Source: Ensifer sp. IC3342
GTDB lineage: Bacteria; Pseudomonadota; Alphaproteobacteria; Rhizobiales; Rhizobiaceae
Direction of reading: 5' to 3'
Assembly: GCF_020193655.1 (NCBI RefSeq)
Contig: NZ_JADYVE010000003.1
Span: 62,001-126,000, forward strand
DNA: 64,000 nucleotides
Shown here: piece by piece, positions 17,295 through 25,940 of the stretch
How positions within the stretch are numbered: the stretch's first letter is position 1
How the letters are laid out: each line of letters starts with the position of its first letter
Position numbers and translations under genes: made by a program
Notes under the pieces: generated by a model
What the model was told of the DNA's origin: nothing
Seen by the model: the letters and a program-made list of their open reading frames with translations, nothing else
The model's database searches: none

Positions 17295-19829
17295 ATGACC
17301 GAGCCGCGGGAACCAATCGACACCGGCACTGAGCCGACGACACAAGACAGCTTGGCGGGCGCAATGGATCATGTCCCGGCGGGCACCATTCTTTTTGATG
17401 CGGACGATGTCATATGCGCGGCCAATGCCCTAGCGCTTCGGATGCTTGGGCGGACCGCCGAAGAAGTCATCGGTGCACCGATCGCCGCATTCATTCATGG
17501 CGAAGATCTTCCAACAGTCGTTGCATTCGAGGGCGCCGAGGACCCGGCGGTCGTCCGTCTTCTCGGTGCATCAGGCGCGCTTTCCATGCTCGTTTCGCTG
17601 GGCCGTCTGCCTACAGCACAAGGAACCAGAGCGACAACGATAGTGACGATGCTTCCGGCCGATAGCCTCGTTTCCGAAATCGCAAGCCTGCGCAAGGACG
17701 AGACACGTTGGAAGTATGCCCTTGAAAGCGCGCTGGAAGGTGTGTGGGATCATGACTACGAAAGCGGCAATCTGTTCTATTCCTCAACCTGGCGACGTCT
17801 ACGAGGACTGGCGGATGACGCGGAGGTTGATGGCACGCTGGAGAAATGGATCCAAAACGTCCATCCGGATGACCGGGCGCACGTTCTCGCGTGCATTGAA
17901 CGCCAAGATTCGGGCGAGGCTCAGTTCAATACATTCGAGTATCGTGAGCGCCATGCGGACGGACGCTGGATCTGGATCGAGAGCCGGGGCGCATCGGTCG
18001 CTTATGGCCCTGACGGCAAGCCGTGCCGTATCATCGGCACCGATACCGACATAACCGCGCGCAAGGAAGCGGAGGCCAGGCTCGAGGAAGTTTCGCGCCG
18101 CCTGCAACTGGCGCTCGATATTTCGAGAATTGGCGTCTTCGAGCACAATCTCGACACCGGCGTCTCGCTCTGGGATGAAGCCATGTTGAAGATGTATGGC
18201 CTGGACCCTGCCGGTAAGGCGCCCTCCTCGGCCGGTTGGGAGAGCTTTCTGCATCCGGAGGACAAGTCTGCCGCGATCAAACGCGTCAATGACGCGATTG
18301 CCGGCGGCACGCCTTTCACCAACGCGTTCCGCATCATAAGGCCTGATGGCGCCGTCCGTCACATCCGCTCCAACGCCGCTTTCCATACCGACCTCGATGG
18401 TGCAACGAGGCTCGTTGGCGCCAATTGGGACGTGACCGATGATATCGCCCTGCAGGAGGAGTTGAGGCGGGCAAAATCCTTTGCCGAGGCGCGCAACTGT
18501 GAACTTGAGGCGGCGCGCGTCAGCATCGAGTACAACGCGCTGCACGATCATCTGACGGATTTGCCGAACCGCCGCTATCTCGATCGAATCCTGACGGATG
18601 CACGTGCCGTCAACGCTATTCTTCATATCGACCTGGATCGCTTCAAGCAGATCAACGACACGCTCGGTCATCAAGCCGGCGACGCCATGCTCGTTCATGC
18701 CGCGACCGTGCTGAGGTCACACGCCGAGCGGGACGATTTCATCGCGCGCATCGGTGGCGACGAATTCGTCATCGTATGCCGTAGCGGCCGGGATTCGACG
18801 CAACTGGCAGAGCTTGCCGGGCGCATCATTCAGGCGTTCCGCCGTCCCGTGCCCTATGCCGGCCAATTGTGCCGCCTTGGCGCAAGCATTGGCGTTTCGC
18901 TGGATGAAGGCAGGCTCACCGATCCCAGGCAGCTCCTGATGGACGCCGACATCGCGCTTTATCGCGCCAAGAGCCTTGGCCGCGACCGCTTCGAACTCTT
19001 TTCCGACGAGATGCAGAACCAGATCCTGACTGCGAAACGGATTGGCGACGAGCTGCGCGAGGCCCTCGAAAAAAGGCAGTTCGTTCCCTTCTACCAACCC
19101 CAGTTCGACGCCCGCACCTTGGCGATCACGGGCGTCGAAACCTTGGTGCGCTGGAACCACCCGGAACGCGGGGTCCTGGCGCCCGTGCACTTCCTCAAGG
19201 TCGCCGAAGACATCAATCTGCTCGCAGCAATAGACCGGATGGTGGTCGAAATGGCCTATGCCGACTTCCGCTCTTGGCAGCGGCGGGGGTTCGCCATCCC
19301 CAAGCTCTCGGTCAATATTTCCTCGCGTCGTTTGCGCGACCCTCAACTCGTGTCCGACCTGCGGAAAATGAACATCCCGCGCGGCGTCATGTCGGTCGAA
19401 CTGCTCGAATCAATCTTTCTCGACGAGTTCGAGGACGAAGTTGCGGAGACGATCGCGGCCTTGAACGAGCTCGGCATAGATATCGAGATCGATGATTTTG
19501 GCACCGGTCACGCGTCGATCATCGGGCTCCTCAAACTCAATCCGGCGCGCCTCAAGATCGATCGCGCACTGGTAGGGCCGGTCACGGAAAACAGCAAACA
19601 GCAAAAGCTGGTGCGCGCCATCATCGATATCGGCCATTCGTTGAACATCAAAGTTGTTGCCGAAGGCGTCGAAACCTGGGCCCATGCCGCGCTTCTCGCC
19701 GATCTCGGTTGTGATGTCCTGCAAGGCTATGCATTGGCCAAGCCAATGAGCCGACAGGATTTCGAGACGTTTGCCCAGGAAGGTTTTGATGTGCCGCGCA
19801 GCTTTTCAGAGGCGCGTAGGATGCGGTGA
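17295..19829 (+). CDS. PAS-PAS-PAS-GGDEF-EAL cyclic di-GMP signalling protein
   Basis: An 844-residue cytoplasmic protein without membrane segments. Three PAS folds come first (about residues 20-115, 135-255 and 270-390), then a coiled linker, a GGDEF domain and an EAL domain. The cyclase motif G487-G-D-E-F491 is intact, while the inhibitory RxxD site is replaced by ERDD. In the phosphodiesterase the EAL motif reads E615-T-L617, but the other active-site groups are there: NISSRRL, the ELLES glutamate, DDFGTG, the KIDR lysine and VAEGVET. Both activities are therefore possible. The PAS domains suggest sensing of a small ligand, redox or light. Single gene. Confidence 0.93.
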   Translation: MTEPREPIDTGTEPTTQDSLAGAMDHVPAGTILFDADDVICAANALALRMLGRTAEEVIGAPIAAFIHGEDLPTVVAFEGAEDPAVVRLLGASGALSMLVSLGRLPTAQGTRATTIVTMLPADSLVSEIASLRKDETRWKYALESALEGVWDHDYESGNLFYSSTWRRLRGLADDAEVDGTLEKWIQNVHPDDRAHVLACIERQDSGEAQFNTFEYRERHADGRWIWIESRGASVAYGPDGKPCRIIGTDTDITARKEAEARLEEVSRRLQLALDISRIGVFEHNLDTGVSLWDEAMLKMYGLDPAGKAPSSAGWESFLHPEDKSAAIKRVNDAIAGGTPFTNAFRIIRPDGAVRHIRSNAAFHTDLDGATRLVGANWDVTDDIALQEELRRAKSFAEARNCELEAARVSIEYNALHDHLTDLPNRRYLDRILTDARAVNAILHIDLDRFKQINDTLGHQAGDAMLVHAATVLRSHAERDDFIARIGGDEFVIVCRSGRDSTQLAELAGRIIQAFRRPVPYAGQLCRLGASIGVSLDEGRLTDPRQLLMDADIALYRAKSLGRDRFELFSDEMQNQILTAKRIGDELREALEKRQFVPFYQPQFDARTLAITGVETLVRWNHPERGVLAPVHFLKVAEDINLLAAIDRMVVEMAYADFRSWQRRGFAIPKLSVNISSRRLRDPQLVSDLRKMNIPRGVMSVELLESIFLDEFEDEVAETIAALNELGIDIEIDDFGTGHASIIGLLKLNPARLKIDRALVGPVTENSKQQKLVRAIIDIGHSLNIKVVAEGVETWAHAALLADLGCDVLQGYALAKPMSRQDFETFAQEGFDVPRSFSEARRMR

Positions 19830-19871
19830 GCATCAAGGCGCCGCAAATCCGAGTGAAGCTTCGCCCGATGC

Positions 19872-19904
19872 AAAAAATGCCGCCCGATTTTGCTGCCGGG
19901 CGGC
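19872..19904 (-). terminator. terminator of the DUF1476 gene
   Basis: GCCGCCCG (19879-19886) pairs with CGGGCGGC (19897-19904), and the minus strand then runs into six T residues (19872-19877). It lies 30 bases after the DUF1476 stop and also faces the end of the GGDEF-EAL gene. Confidence 0.85.
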
Positions 19905-19932
19905 GTTATGTCTCTTTTCGCTGGCTGCGAGA

Positions 19933-20247
19933 TCAGTTGTTCTGAAGCTGCTCTATTGCTTGGGCCAGAAATTCCAGCATCCGCAAGCGGATTTCGTCTT
20001 CCGACTGCGCGATGCCGGCAGCGTCGAAGTCGGCCTTGAGCTTGCGTACCACATCCTCGTGGCCACGCTCCTCGAGATCGGCGGTGACGATTTCCCTTGC
20101 GTAGGCTTCCGGATCGGCCTTGTTCAAGAGACCTGCGGCCCAAAGACCGAGCAGCTTGTTGCGCCGTGCTTCCGCCTTGAACTTCAGTTCCGCGTCCAGC
20201 GCAAACTTGGCTTCGAAGCCCTTCTCGCGATCCTGCATCGTGGTCAT
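19933..20247 (-). CDS. DUF1476 protein, F1-ATPase inhibitor zeta subunit
   Basis: A 104-residue alpha-helical protein of DUF1476. In Paracoccus denitrificans this family is the zeta subunit, which binds F1-ATPase and blocks ATP hydrolysis; it is specific to alphaproteobacteria. The conserved start MQDREKGFEAKFALDAELKFKAEARRNKLLGLWAA, which holds the inhibitory N-terminal region in Paracoccus, is present here, as are the C-terminal helices with IRLRMLEFLAQA. Inhibitory strength varies between species, and in some rhizobia the role is less clear. It stands alone with its own terminator and diverges from purC. Confidence 0.88.
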   Translation of the reverse strand: MTTMQDREKGFEAKFALDAELKFKAEARRNKLLGLWAAGLLNKADPEAYAREIVTADLEERGHEDVVRKLKADFDAAGIAQSEDEIRLRMLEFLAQAIEQLQNN

Positions 20248-20479
20248 AAACTAATCTCCCTCAGAGTTCCTTGCCGGAAACAGTTACCGCCATAAACCAA
20301 AACGCCGCCGAAAGTGCAATGCGAAGTTTTCGTCTTTGGTGACTTTCATGATACCCTAATCTAAATCGGGGGACGGGAAGATACGCCGATTGTGAAATGC
20401 GTTCTTTTCAGATATGGACCCGCTGAGAAAATTCCAATTGCGCGACCCAAGAGCGCCACCAACCACAGAGATAAAGTCC

Positions 20480-21244
20480 ATGAATCGTCGCCGCCGTATC
20501 TACGAGGGCAAGGCCAAGATCCTTTACGAGGGTCCGGAACCGGGCACGCTGATCCAGTTTTTCAAGGATGACGCGACCGCTTTCAACAAGAAGAAACACG
20601 ATGTCATCGACGGTAAGGGCGTGCTGAACAACCGGATCTCCGAGTACATCTTCACCCATTTGAATAAGATCGGCATTCCGACGCATTTCATCCGCCGCTT
20701 GAACATGCGCGAGCAATTGATCAAGGAAGTGGAAATCATTCCGCTCGAGATCGTCGTGCGCAACGTCGCCGCCGGTTCGCTTGCCAAGCGCCTTGGCATC
20801 GAGGAAGGCACCGTGCTGCCGCGCTCGATCATCGAATTCTACTACAAGGCCGACGCGCTCGACGACCCGATGGTGTCCGAAGAGCACATCACCGCCTTTG
20901 GCTGGGCAAGTCCGCAGGAACTCGACGACATCATGGCGCTTGCCATCCGCATCAACGATTTCCTTTCCGGTCTCTTCCTCGGCGTCGGCATCCAACTCGT
21001 CGATTTCAAGATCGAATGCGGACGCCTGTTTGAAGGCGACATGATGCGCATCGTCCTTGCCGACGAGATTTCTCCGGATAGCTGCCGCCTCTGGGACATC
21101 GAAACCAAGGAAAAGATGGACAAGGACCGGTTCCGCCGCGACATGGGCGGTCTCGTGGAAGCCTATCAGGAAGTGGCGCGCCGCCTCGGCATCATCAACG
21201 AGAACGAGCCGCCGCGCGGCTCTGGGCCGGTGTTGGTCAAGTAA
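20480..21244 (+). CDS. purC: SAICAR synthetase (phosphoribosylaminoimidazole-succinocarboxamide synthase)
   Basis: Joins CAIR and aspartate with ATP to form SAICAR in purine synthesis. The start is ATG 20480, giving 254 residues that begin with the family's [18 protein letters not shown]; the in-frame ATG at 20414 would add an unconserved 22-residue extension. [20 protein letters not shown] (about residues 89-108) and [10 protein letters not shown] near 174 are the PROSITE-type SAICAR signatures. First gene of purC-purS-purQ, 17 bases before purS. Confidence 0.95.
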   Translation: MNRRRRIYEGKAKILYEGPEPGTLIQFFKDDATAFNKKKHDVIDGKGVLNNRISEYIFTHLNKIGIPTHFIRRLNMREQLIKEVEIIPLEIVVRNVAAGSLAKRLGIEEGTVLPRSIIEFYYKADALDDPMVSEEHITAFGWASPQELDDIMALAIRINDFLSGLFLGVGIQLVDFKIECGRLFEGDMMRIVLADEISPDSCRLWDIETKEKMDKDRFRRDMGGLVEAYQEVARRLGIINENEPPRGSGPVLVK

Positions 21245-21261
21245 TTTCAGGGATAAGCAAA

Positions 21262-21504
21262 GTGATCAAAGCACGTGTAACCGTGACGCTCAAGAACGGC
21301 GTTCTCGACCCTCAGGGCAAAGCAATCGAGGGTGCGCTTGGGGCGCTCGGGTTTGACGGCATCGGCCAGGTTCGTCAGGGCAAGGTCTTCGATCTGCAGA
21401 TCGAGACGGCAGACAAGGCCAAGGCGGAAGCCGACCTCAAGGCCATGTGCGAGAAGCTTCTGGCCAACACTGTCATTGAAAACTACACCATCTCCCTCGC
21501 CTGA
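21262..21504 (+). CDS. purS: phosphoribosylformylglycinamidine synthase subunit PurS
   Basis: Small subunit (80 residues) of the three-part FGAM synthase PurS-PurQ-PurL, where it bridges the glutaminase and the synthetase. GVLDPQGKAIEGALGALGF near residue 13 and VRQGKVFDLQIE are typical of the family. Translation starts at GTG 21262, which fits the conserved MIKARVTVTLKNG beginning; there is no ATG alternative. It lies between purC and purQ in the same orientation. Confidence 0.93.
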   Translation: MIKARVTVTLKNGVLDPQGKAIEGALGALGFDGIGQVRQGKVFDLQIETADKAKAEADLKAMCEKLLANTVIENYTISLA

Positions 21505-21657
21505 CGGCGGGGGAATGGTTTCCGCTGGTGATCCGCGGGTTGCCTGCCTTAAGCCTTTTTGGCGGCCCAGCCGGATTGACAGACCAGCACGACACTGCGC
21601 ATCGAAATCGCCTCGAACTGCTCAGGCGTCGAGGCCAAGGCAAGGTATGAACGTCCC

Positions 21658-22329
21658 ATGAAGTCCGCCGTCGTCCAGCTCCCCGGTCTCAACCGCGATC
21701 GCGACATGATCGCTGCGCTCACCAAGATCTCCGGCCATAAGCCTGTGACCGTTTGGCAGACGGAGACGGAAATTCCGGACGTCGACCTGATCGTCATACC
21801 GGGCGGCTTTTCCTATGGCGACTACCTGCGTTGCGGTGCGATCGCCGCGCGCATGCCGGTGATGCAGGCGATCAAGGCGAAGGCTGATCAGGGCGTCAAG
21901 GTCCTCGGCGTCTGCAACGGCTTCCAGATCCTGCTTGAAGCAGGGCTCCTGCCCGGCGCGCTGATGCGCAATGCTTCGCTGAAGTTCGTCTGCCGCGAGG
22001 TCAAACTGGAAATCGTCAACGCGGACACCGCGTTCACGCGCGCCTATTCCAAGGGCCAGGTGATCCGCAGCCCCGTCGCGCACCATGACGGCAATTATTT
22101 CGCCGATGCGGAGACGCTGAAGGCGATCGAGAGCAACGGTCAGGTCGTATTCCGTTACGCCGAAGGCACCAATCCTAACGGATCGATCAACGACATTGCC
22201 GGCGTGATGAATGCCAAGGGCAACGTGCTTGGGATGATGCCGCATCCGGAAAACCTGATCGAGGCGGCACATGGCGGTTCGGATGGGCGCGGAATTTTCG
22301 CTTCCGCCCTCGCCGTAATCGCTGCTTAA
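21658..22329 (+). CDS. purQ: phosphoribosylformylglycinamidine synthase subunit PurQ (glutaminase)
   Basis: Class I glutamine amidotransferase that supplies ammonia to PurL. The 223-residue chain shows the oxyanion segment [14 protein letters not shown] (about residues 48-61), the nucleophile elbow [19 protein letters not shown] with the catalytic cysteine near 86, and the histidine-glutamate pair in MMPHPENL near 197. The gap from purS is 153 bases, larger than inside most pur operons. Its synthetase partner purL is 3.6 kb further downstream. Confidence 0.95.
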   Translation: MKSAVVQLPGLNRDRDMIAALTKISGHKPVTVWQTETEIPDVDLIVIPGGFSYGDYLRCGAIAARMPVMQAIKAKADQGVKVLGVCNGFQILLEAGLLPGALMRNASLKFVCREVKLEIVNADTAFTRAYSKGQVIRSPVAHHDGNYFADAETLKAIESNGQVVFRYAEGTNPNGSINDIAGVMNAKGNVLGMMPHPENLIEAAHGGSDGRGIFASALAVIAA

Positions 22330-22384
22330 CCATCGCGCTGATAGAAGACGGCCTCCCGCCACCCACCGACGATCGAGACCGCCG

Positions 22385-22792
22385 ATGCCTTCATTCTCCT
22401 CCGCACGCCTTCCGGTGCTTGCCTGCGCCCTTGCCGGTCTGACGCTTGTCGCTGGCTGCCAGTCGGGGAGTCCGGCCGCGCCGCCGGCGAGTTCCGCCGC
22501 ATTGCCGACGATGGAGCGCGTCGCGCTTGGCGCCAATGGTTGCTGGTTCAAGTCGGGTGACCCGGCCTTCAAGGCCTATCGCCTCGCGCCGGAACTCAAC
22601 TCCTTCTCAGGCCGTCCGCGCATCCTGATCGTGCCACGCAAGTCGCCGGAGGCGCGTCCGCTCGCCGTCATCCAGGCCGAAGGACACCCTGCCCGCCTGC
22701 AAGCTTTCGGTCCGCTACTCAGCGAGCCGGTTGGCGCGCGCATGACGACGGACGTCCGCCGTTGGGCGGCCGGCGACCAGGGGTGCAACTGA
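22385..22792 (+). CDS. hypothetical lipoprotein
   Basis: A 135-residue predicted lipoprotein: a hydrophobic signal peptide ends in the lipobox LVAGC with the lipidated cysteine at residue 25, followed by a Ser/Ala/Pro-rich linker. The remaining domain (GCWFKSGDPAFKAYRLAPELNSFSGRPRIL) contains two cysteines, in NGCWF and near the end in DQGCN, that could form a disulfide. I do not recognise the domain beyond its resemblance to conserved rhizobial hypothetical proteins. It follows purQ by 55 bases in the same direction and may be cotranscribed. Confidence 0.72.
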   Translation: MPSFSSARLPVLACALAGLTLVAGCQSGSPAAPPASSAALPTMERVALGANGCWFKSGDPAFKAYRLAPELNSFSGRPRILIVPRKSPEARPLAVIQAEGHPARLQAFGPLLSEPVGARMTTDVRRWAAGDQGCN

Positions 22793-22892
22793 CGTTGCGT
22801 GCCGGCGGCAGGAATTCGGTCCGCCGCGCAACCGGTCTCGACATGCCTTCCGCCGTGAGTTTCAAGCGTTGAGCTGCCTCTCAAACGCGGCG

Positions 22893-23204
22893 TCAGGAAG
22901 CTGATGGCTCCGCGCCATCGTAACCTTCGACAATCGCCAGATCCATGACCGACTTGCCCTGCCGTAGCGCCATGGCTTTCGCGTATTCGGGGGAACGATA
23001 GCATTCCAGCGCCGCGCTATAGGTTGGGAACTCGATCACGACAATGCGCGAGCGCAGCTTTCCTTCAGGCACCTCGCATTGGCCGCCGCGAGCAAGAAAG
23101 CGCGCGCCGTACTTTCGAAAGACGTCAGCGTTCTCGGTTTTGTAAGCCTTGTATCCCTCCGGATCGGTAACATCGACGGACGCCACCCAGTATCCCTTTG
23201 TCAT
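22893..23204 (-). CDS. DUF1330 family protein
   Basis: A 103-residue protein of DUF1330, a small ferredoxin-like (dimeric alpha-beta barrel) fold common in proteobacteria. The features are YWVASVDVTDPEGYKAYK at the N-terminus, a conserved RFLARGG segment near residue 35, VVIEFPTYSAALECYRSPEYAKA, and the terminal AIVEGYDG. No enzymatic role is established for the family. Monocistronic and convergent with the lipoprotein gene. Confidence 0.88.
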   Translation of the reverse strand: MTKGYWVASVDVTDPEGYKAYKTENADVFRKYGARFLARGGQCEVPEGKLRSRIVVIEFPTYSAALECYRSPEYAKAMALRQGKSVMDLAIVEGYDGAEPSAS

Positions 23205-23271
23205 CGCTGCTCCCCCAGTTGCTGTAGGACGCTACAATACCATTCTGGCGGGTGCGACGATATACACATCG

Positions 23272-23520
23272 CTAGCGCCAGAACGGGATGGTTGCCTCCC
23301 GTCGCGCCTCCGCTTCTGTCAGGCCGATATCCTCGAGCAGGTGCGCGCTCAGCTCTTCGAGGGCAAGGCGGCTGCGTCGCTTCGCGGCAAGCGCGCAGTA
23401 AAAGCGCCAGAGCCGCCACAGCACATTCCCCTCTGATCGCTGTAGATCATAGTCGAAGCGTGCCTCGCGAGCCGCAATTTCTCGCCGCGGCGAAAGATGA
23501 ATTGTGTGAATTGTATTCAT
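23272..23520 (-). CDS. DUF1127 family small protein
   Basis: An 82-residue protein whose C-terminal half is the DUF1127 (YjiS-like) domain: ALEELSAHLLEDIGLTEAEARREATIPFW. The short arginine-rich domain is widespread in alphaproteobacteria; some members in Agrobacterium and Rhodobacter affect RNA turnover or phosphate and carbon metabolism. The family's terminal PFW is conserved here. It diverges from the MocR gene with an 82-base intergenic region, so it is a plausible regulatory target of that regulator. Confidence 0.85.
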   Translation of the reverse strand: MNTIHTIHLSPRREIAAREARFDYDLQRSEGNVLWRLWRFYCALAAKRRSRLALEELSAHLLEDIGLTEAEARREATIPFWR

Positions 23521-23564
23521 TGTCTACACCATTGCGTCGCATTCCTCGATTGAGTCAGAGATAA

Positions 23565-23599
23565 TTGACATGGCCTGCGATGCAATATAGACAATTGTC
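23565..23599 (+). promoter_or_regulatory. candidate MocR promoter and operator
   Basis: A perfect 10-base palindrome GACAATTGTC (23590-23599) lies three bases before the MocR ATG. A possible TTGACA (23565-23570) and TATAGA (23586-23591) precede it with a short 15-base spacer. The palindrome would overlap the transcription start, which suits self-repression of the MocR gene. Pattern only; binding is not shown. Confidence 0.35.
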
Positions 23600-23602
23600 A
23601 CT

Positions 23603-25021
23603 ATGACAACTTGGTTGCCCGACATTCAGCAGGGCCAAGGCCCTCTCTACGCTCGCATCGCCGATCAAATCGAACAGGCGATCGGGAGCGGGACCTTGCC
23701 CGTGGGAACGAAGCTTCCGCCGCAGCGCAATCTTGCCTTCGACATAGGCGTGACGATCGGCACGATCGGGCGGGCCTACAACATTGTCCGCGAACGAGGA
23801 CTTGTCAGCGGCGAAGTCGGCCGCGGCACCTATGTCCTCGATCGCCCGGAAAGTCGCCCGCCCGAACAGGCCGATCCTTTGACGACCTCGCTGGCTGGAA
23901 CGCGGCCAATCAACGCGCCGGCAGGCAAGTTGCGTTTCGATAGCACGGCTGCGCCCGACGTCGGCCAGGGTGACATTTTGGCGAAATTGCTGGGTGACAT
24001 AAGCCGCGAGCACCATGCGGACATTGCGAGTTATGCCCGCAATTTCCCAGATGATTGGTTCGAGGCAGGCTGCCAGTGGCTCGCGCGCGGCAATTTTCGG
24101 CCGGCCCGCGAAACCATCGTGCCGACGCTCGGCGCCCATGCCGCCGTCATTGCCGTAATCTCCGCCGTCACCTCCCCCGGCGACCGGATCGCGTTCGAAA
24201 CATTGACTTACTCACAGGTCAGCCGCAGTGCGGGCCTGATCGGCCGTCGGACTGCCCTGGTGGAAAGCGACGAATTCGGCCTCGTTCCGGGCGACTTCGA
24301 ACGCGTCTGCGCCCAGCAGCATCCGAAACTCGCCTTCCTCATGCCGAGCGCGCAGAACCCGACGGTCGCCGTCATGCCCTTGGACAGGCGCAGGGCCGTC
24401 GCCGAGATCGCGCGAAAATACGGCGTCTGGCTGGTCGAGGATGAAGTCTATGGTTCTATGACGGGCGATCAGGTGCCGTTGCTCGCGGAACTGGCGCCGG
24501 AGCGGACCTTCCTCGTTGGCGGCTTGTCGAAGTCCGTTGCCGCCGGCGTGCGCGGCGGCTGGGTCGCCTGCCCGCCGAATTTCAGCCAACGAATCCGCAT
24601 CGCGCACAAGATGGTGAGCGGCGGTCTTCCCTTCATTCTCGCCGAGCTTTGCGCGCGCCTGGTTCTTTCAGGCGCCGCATCCGCCTTGCGCAACCGCGCC
24701 GTCGAGGAAATCACCGCGCGTGAAACGATGGCGCGCGAAATCTTTTCCGGACTCGATTTCAATTCCCACCCGAAGGTGCCCTTCCTCTGGCTGAAACTGC
24801 CGGATCCCTGGCTTTCGGGAACCTTCAAGCAAGCGGCGTTGCAGGAGGGCGTGCTCGTCGACGACGAGGACGAGTTCAAGGCGGGGCGCGCGGAGCGCGC
24901 CTTCCATCGCATCCGCGTCGGCTTTTCTTCGCCACCCGAGCGATCCGAAGTGCAGAGAGGATTTCAAATCCTGCGGCGGCTACTCGACAGCGGCCGCACC
25001 GGCTACGACAGCTTCGACTGA
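23603..25021 (+). CDS. MocR-type regulator (GntR HTH fused to class I aminotransferase fold)
   Basis: A 472-residue transcription factor. Residues 10-80 form a GntR winged helix (GPLYARIADQIEQAIGSGTLPVGTKLPPQRNLA), and from about 110 the chain folds like a PLP-dependent aminotransferase. The pyridoxal lysine is in GGLSKSVAAGVRGGW (about residue 311) and the ring-contacting aspartate in WLVEDEVYG. Such proteins sense PLP or amino compounds and often control a divergent gene; here that would be the DUF1127 gene. Subtypes (PdxR, TauR, GabR, DdlR) cannot be told from sequence alone. Confidence 0.88.
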   Translation: MTTWLPDIQQGQGPLYARIADQIEQAIGSGTLPVGTKLPPQRNLAFDIGVTIGTIGRAYNIVRERGLVSGEVGRGTYVLDRPESRPPEQADPLTTSLAGTRPINAPAGKLRFDSTAAPDVGQGDILAKLLGDISREHHADIASYARNFPDDWFEAGCQWLARGNFRPARETIVPTLGAHAAVIAVISAVTSPGDRIAFETLTYSQVSRSAGLIGRRTALVESDEFGLVPGDFERVCAQQHPKLAFLMPSAQNPTVAVMPLDRRRAVAEIARKYGVWLVEDEVYGSMTGDQVPLLAELAPERTFLVGGLSKSVAAGVRGGWVACPPNFSQRIRIAHKMVSGGLPFILAELCARLVLSGAASALRNRAVEEITARETMAREIFSGLDFNSHPKVPFLWLKLPDPWLSGTFKQAALQEGVLVDDEDEFKAGRAERAFHRIRVGFSSPPERSEVQRGFQILRRLLDSGRTGYDSFD

Positions 25022-25107
25022 AATCATTTTTTGGAGATGACTTTCGCGCAAGCCACGGCAATCTGTTGCTGTGCTGCGTAAAATTGATTCGCTTGAAGGA
25101 TTTTCGC

Positions 25108-25701
25108 ATGGCGCATCCACGCTCGTTCGCAGGCCAGGGCAACTTTTCCCATGTCGCTGTCGCCCTGCTCGCTTCGACCGGACTGGCGGCGAGCGCATCT
25201 CAAGCGAATGCGGCAGAAGGCATTTTCGATGAAATGCGCTTCGGCGCCACCACATCGATCGGGGACGGAGACAATCACGAGAGCGGCATCTTCCCGACCT
25301 TCACGATCTTCTTCGATCCTCTCGGGGCCGACAGGGCCACGGGTATCGCGGAAAAGATCCTGCGGCCGCGAATTCATGCGGGTGCGTCGATCGCAACGTC
25401 CTCCAGCGGCGTGAACGAGGCCTATGGCGGTCTTAGCTGGGACGCTGCTCTCACTGAACGGCTTTCCGTCGAACTCGGAGTTGGCGCCACGGTCCATGAC
25501 GGCGATCTCAACGATGACGGCACGAGCGGGCCGAAGCTCGGCTGCCGTCTGCTGTTTCGCGAATACGCGGCGGTCGGCTACCGTTTCGACGAACATTGGA
25601 ATCTGTCGGCCACCGTCGAACATGCCTCGAACGCCAATCTTTGCAGCAGGCCCAACGATGGCCTGACGCGCGCGGGCCTGATGCTCGGCTACAAGTTTTG
25701 A
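25108..25701 (+). CDS. acyloxyacyl hydrolase, PagL-like lipid A 3-O-deacylase
   Basis: Predicted outer-membrane beta barrel that removes the 3-O acyl chain from lipid A, altering the surface seen by hosts. The start is ATG 25108; the in-frame ATG at 25066 adds an unlikely N-terminus before the signal peptide, which ends near ANA/AEG (residues 30-33 of the 197-residue chain). The catalytic His-Ser pair sits in TVEHASNANLC, followed by the typical NDGLTRAGLMLGYKF end with a terminal aromatic residue needed for barrel insertion. It sits among purine genes with no obvious partner. PagL activity is known in Rhizobium etli, supporting the call. Confidence 0.8.
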   Translation: MAHPRSFAGQGNFSHVAVALLASTGLAASASQANAAEGIFDEMRFGATTSIGDGDNHESGIFPTFTIFFDPLGADRATGIAEKILRPRIHAGASIATSSSGVNEAYGGLSWDAALTERLSVELGVGATVHDGDLNDDGTSGPKLGCRLLFREYAAVGYRFDEHWNLSATVEHASNANLCSRPNDGLTRAGLMLGYKF

Positions 25702-25817
25702 TGGCACGAATTTCCCGCGTCTGCCTCGGCATGCACACTTCCGAGCCCTGTTGATCGACCTTATTTTTCTGTCGCGCCACGTCGCAGCATAGGCTAAAGA
25801 AGCCGCAAAGCGCCCCC

Positions 25818-25877
25818 TATAGCGCCGCGCGTCTCAATCGACGCGCAAAGGTAGCTGTAGCACTTTGAGTCTGTTGC
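25818..25877 (-). repeat. double-hairpin dispersed repeat, partial copy B
   Basis: Inverted relative to copy A, this copy keeps the second hairpin (GCGCGTC near 25827-25833 with GACGCGC at 25840-25846) and the adjacent TAGCACTTTGA segment, but lacks the CTTAAAT hairpin. It lies in the 239-base gap between the PagL-like gene and purL. Confidence 0.7.
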
Positions 25878-25940
25878 GGTTCGCACGCGCCGTGTCCCTG
25901 TGGAAGGGTTGCGCGCCGCCCGAAGGATTGACGGTCGACG

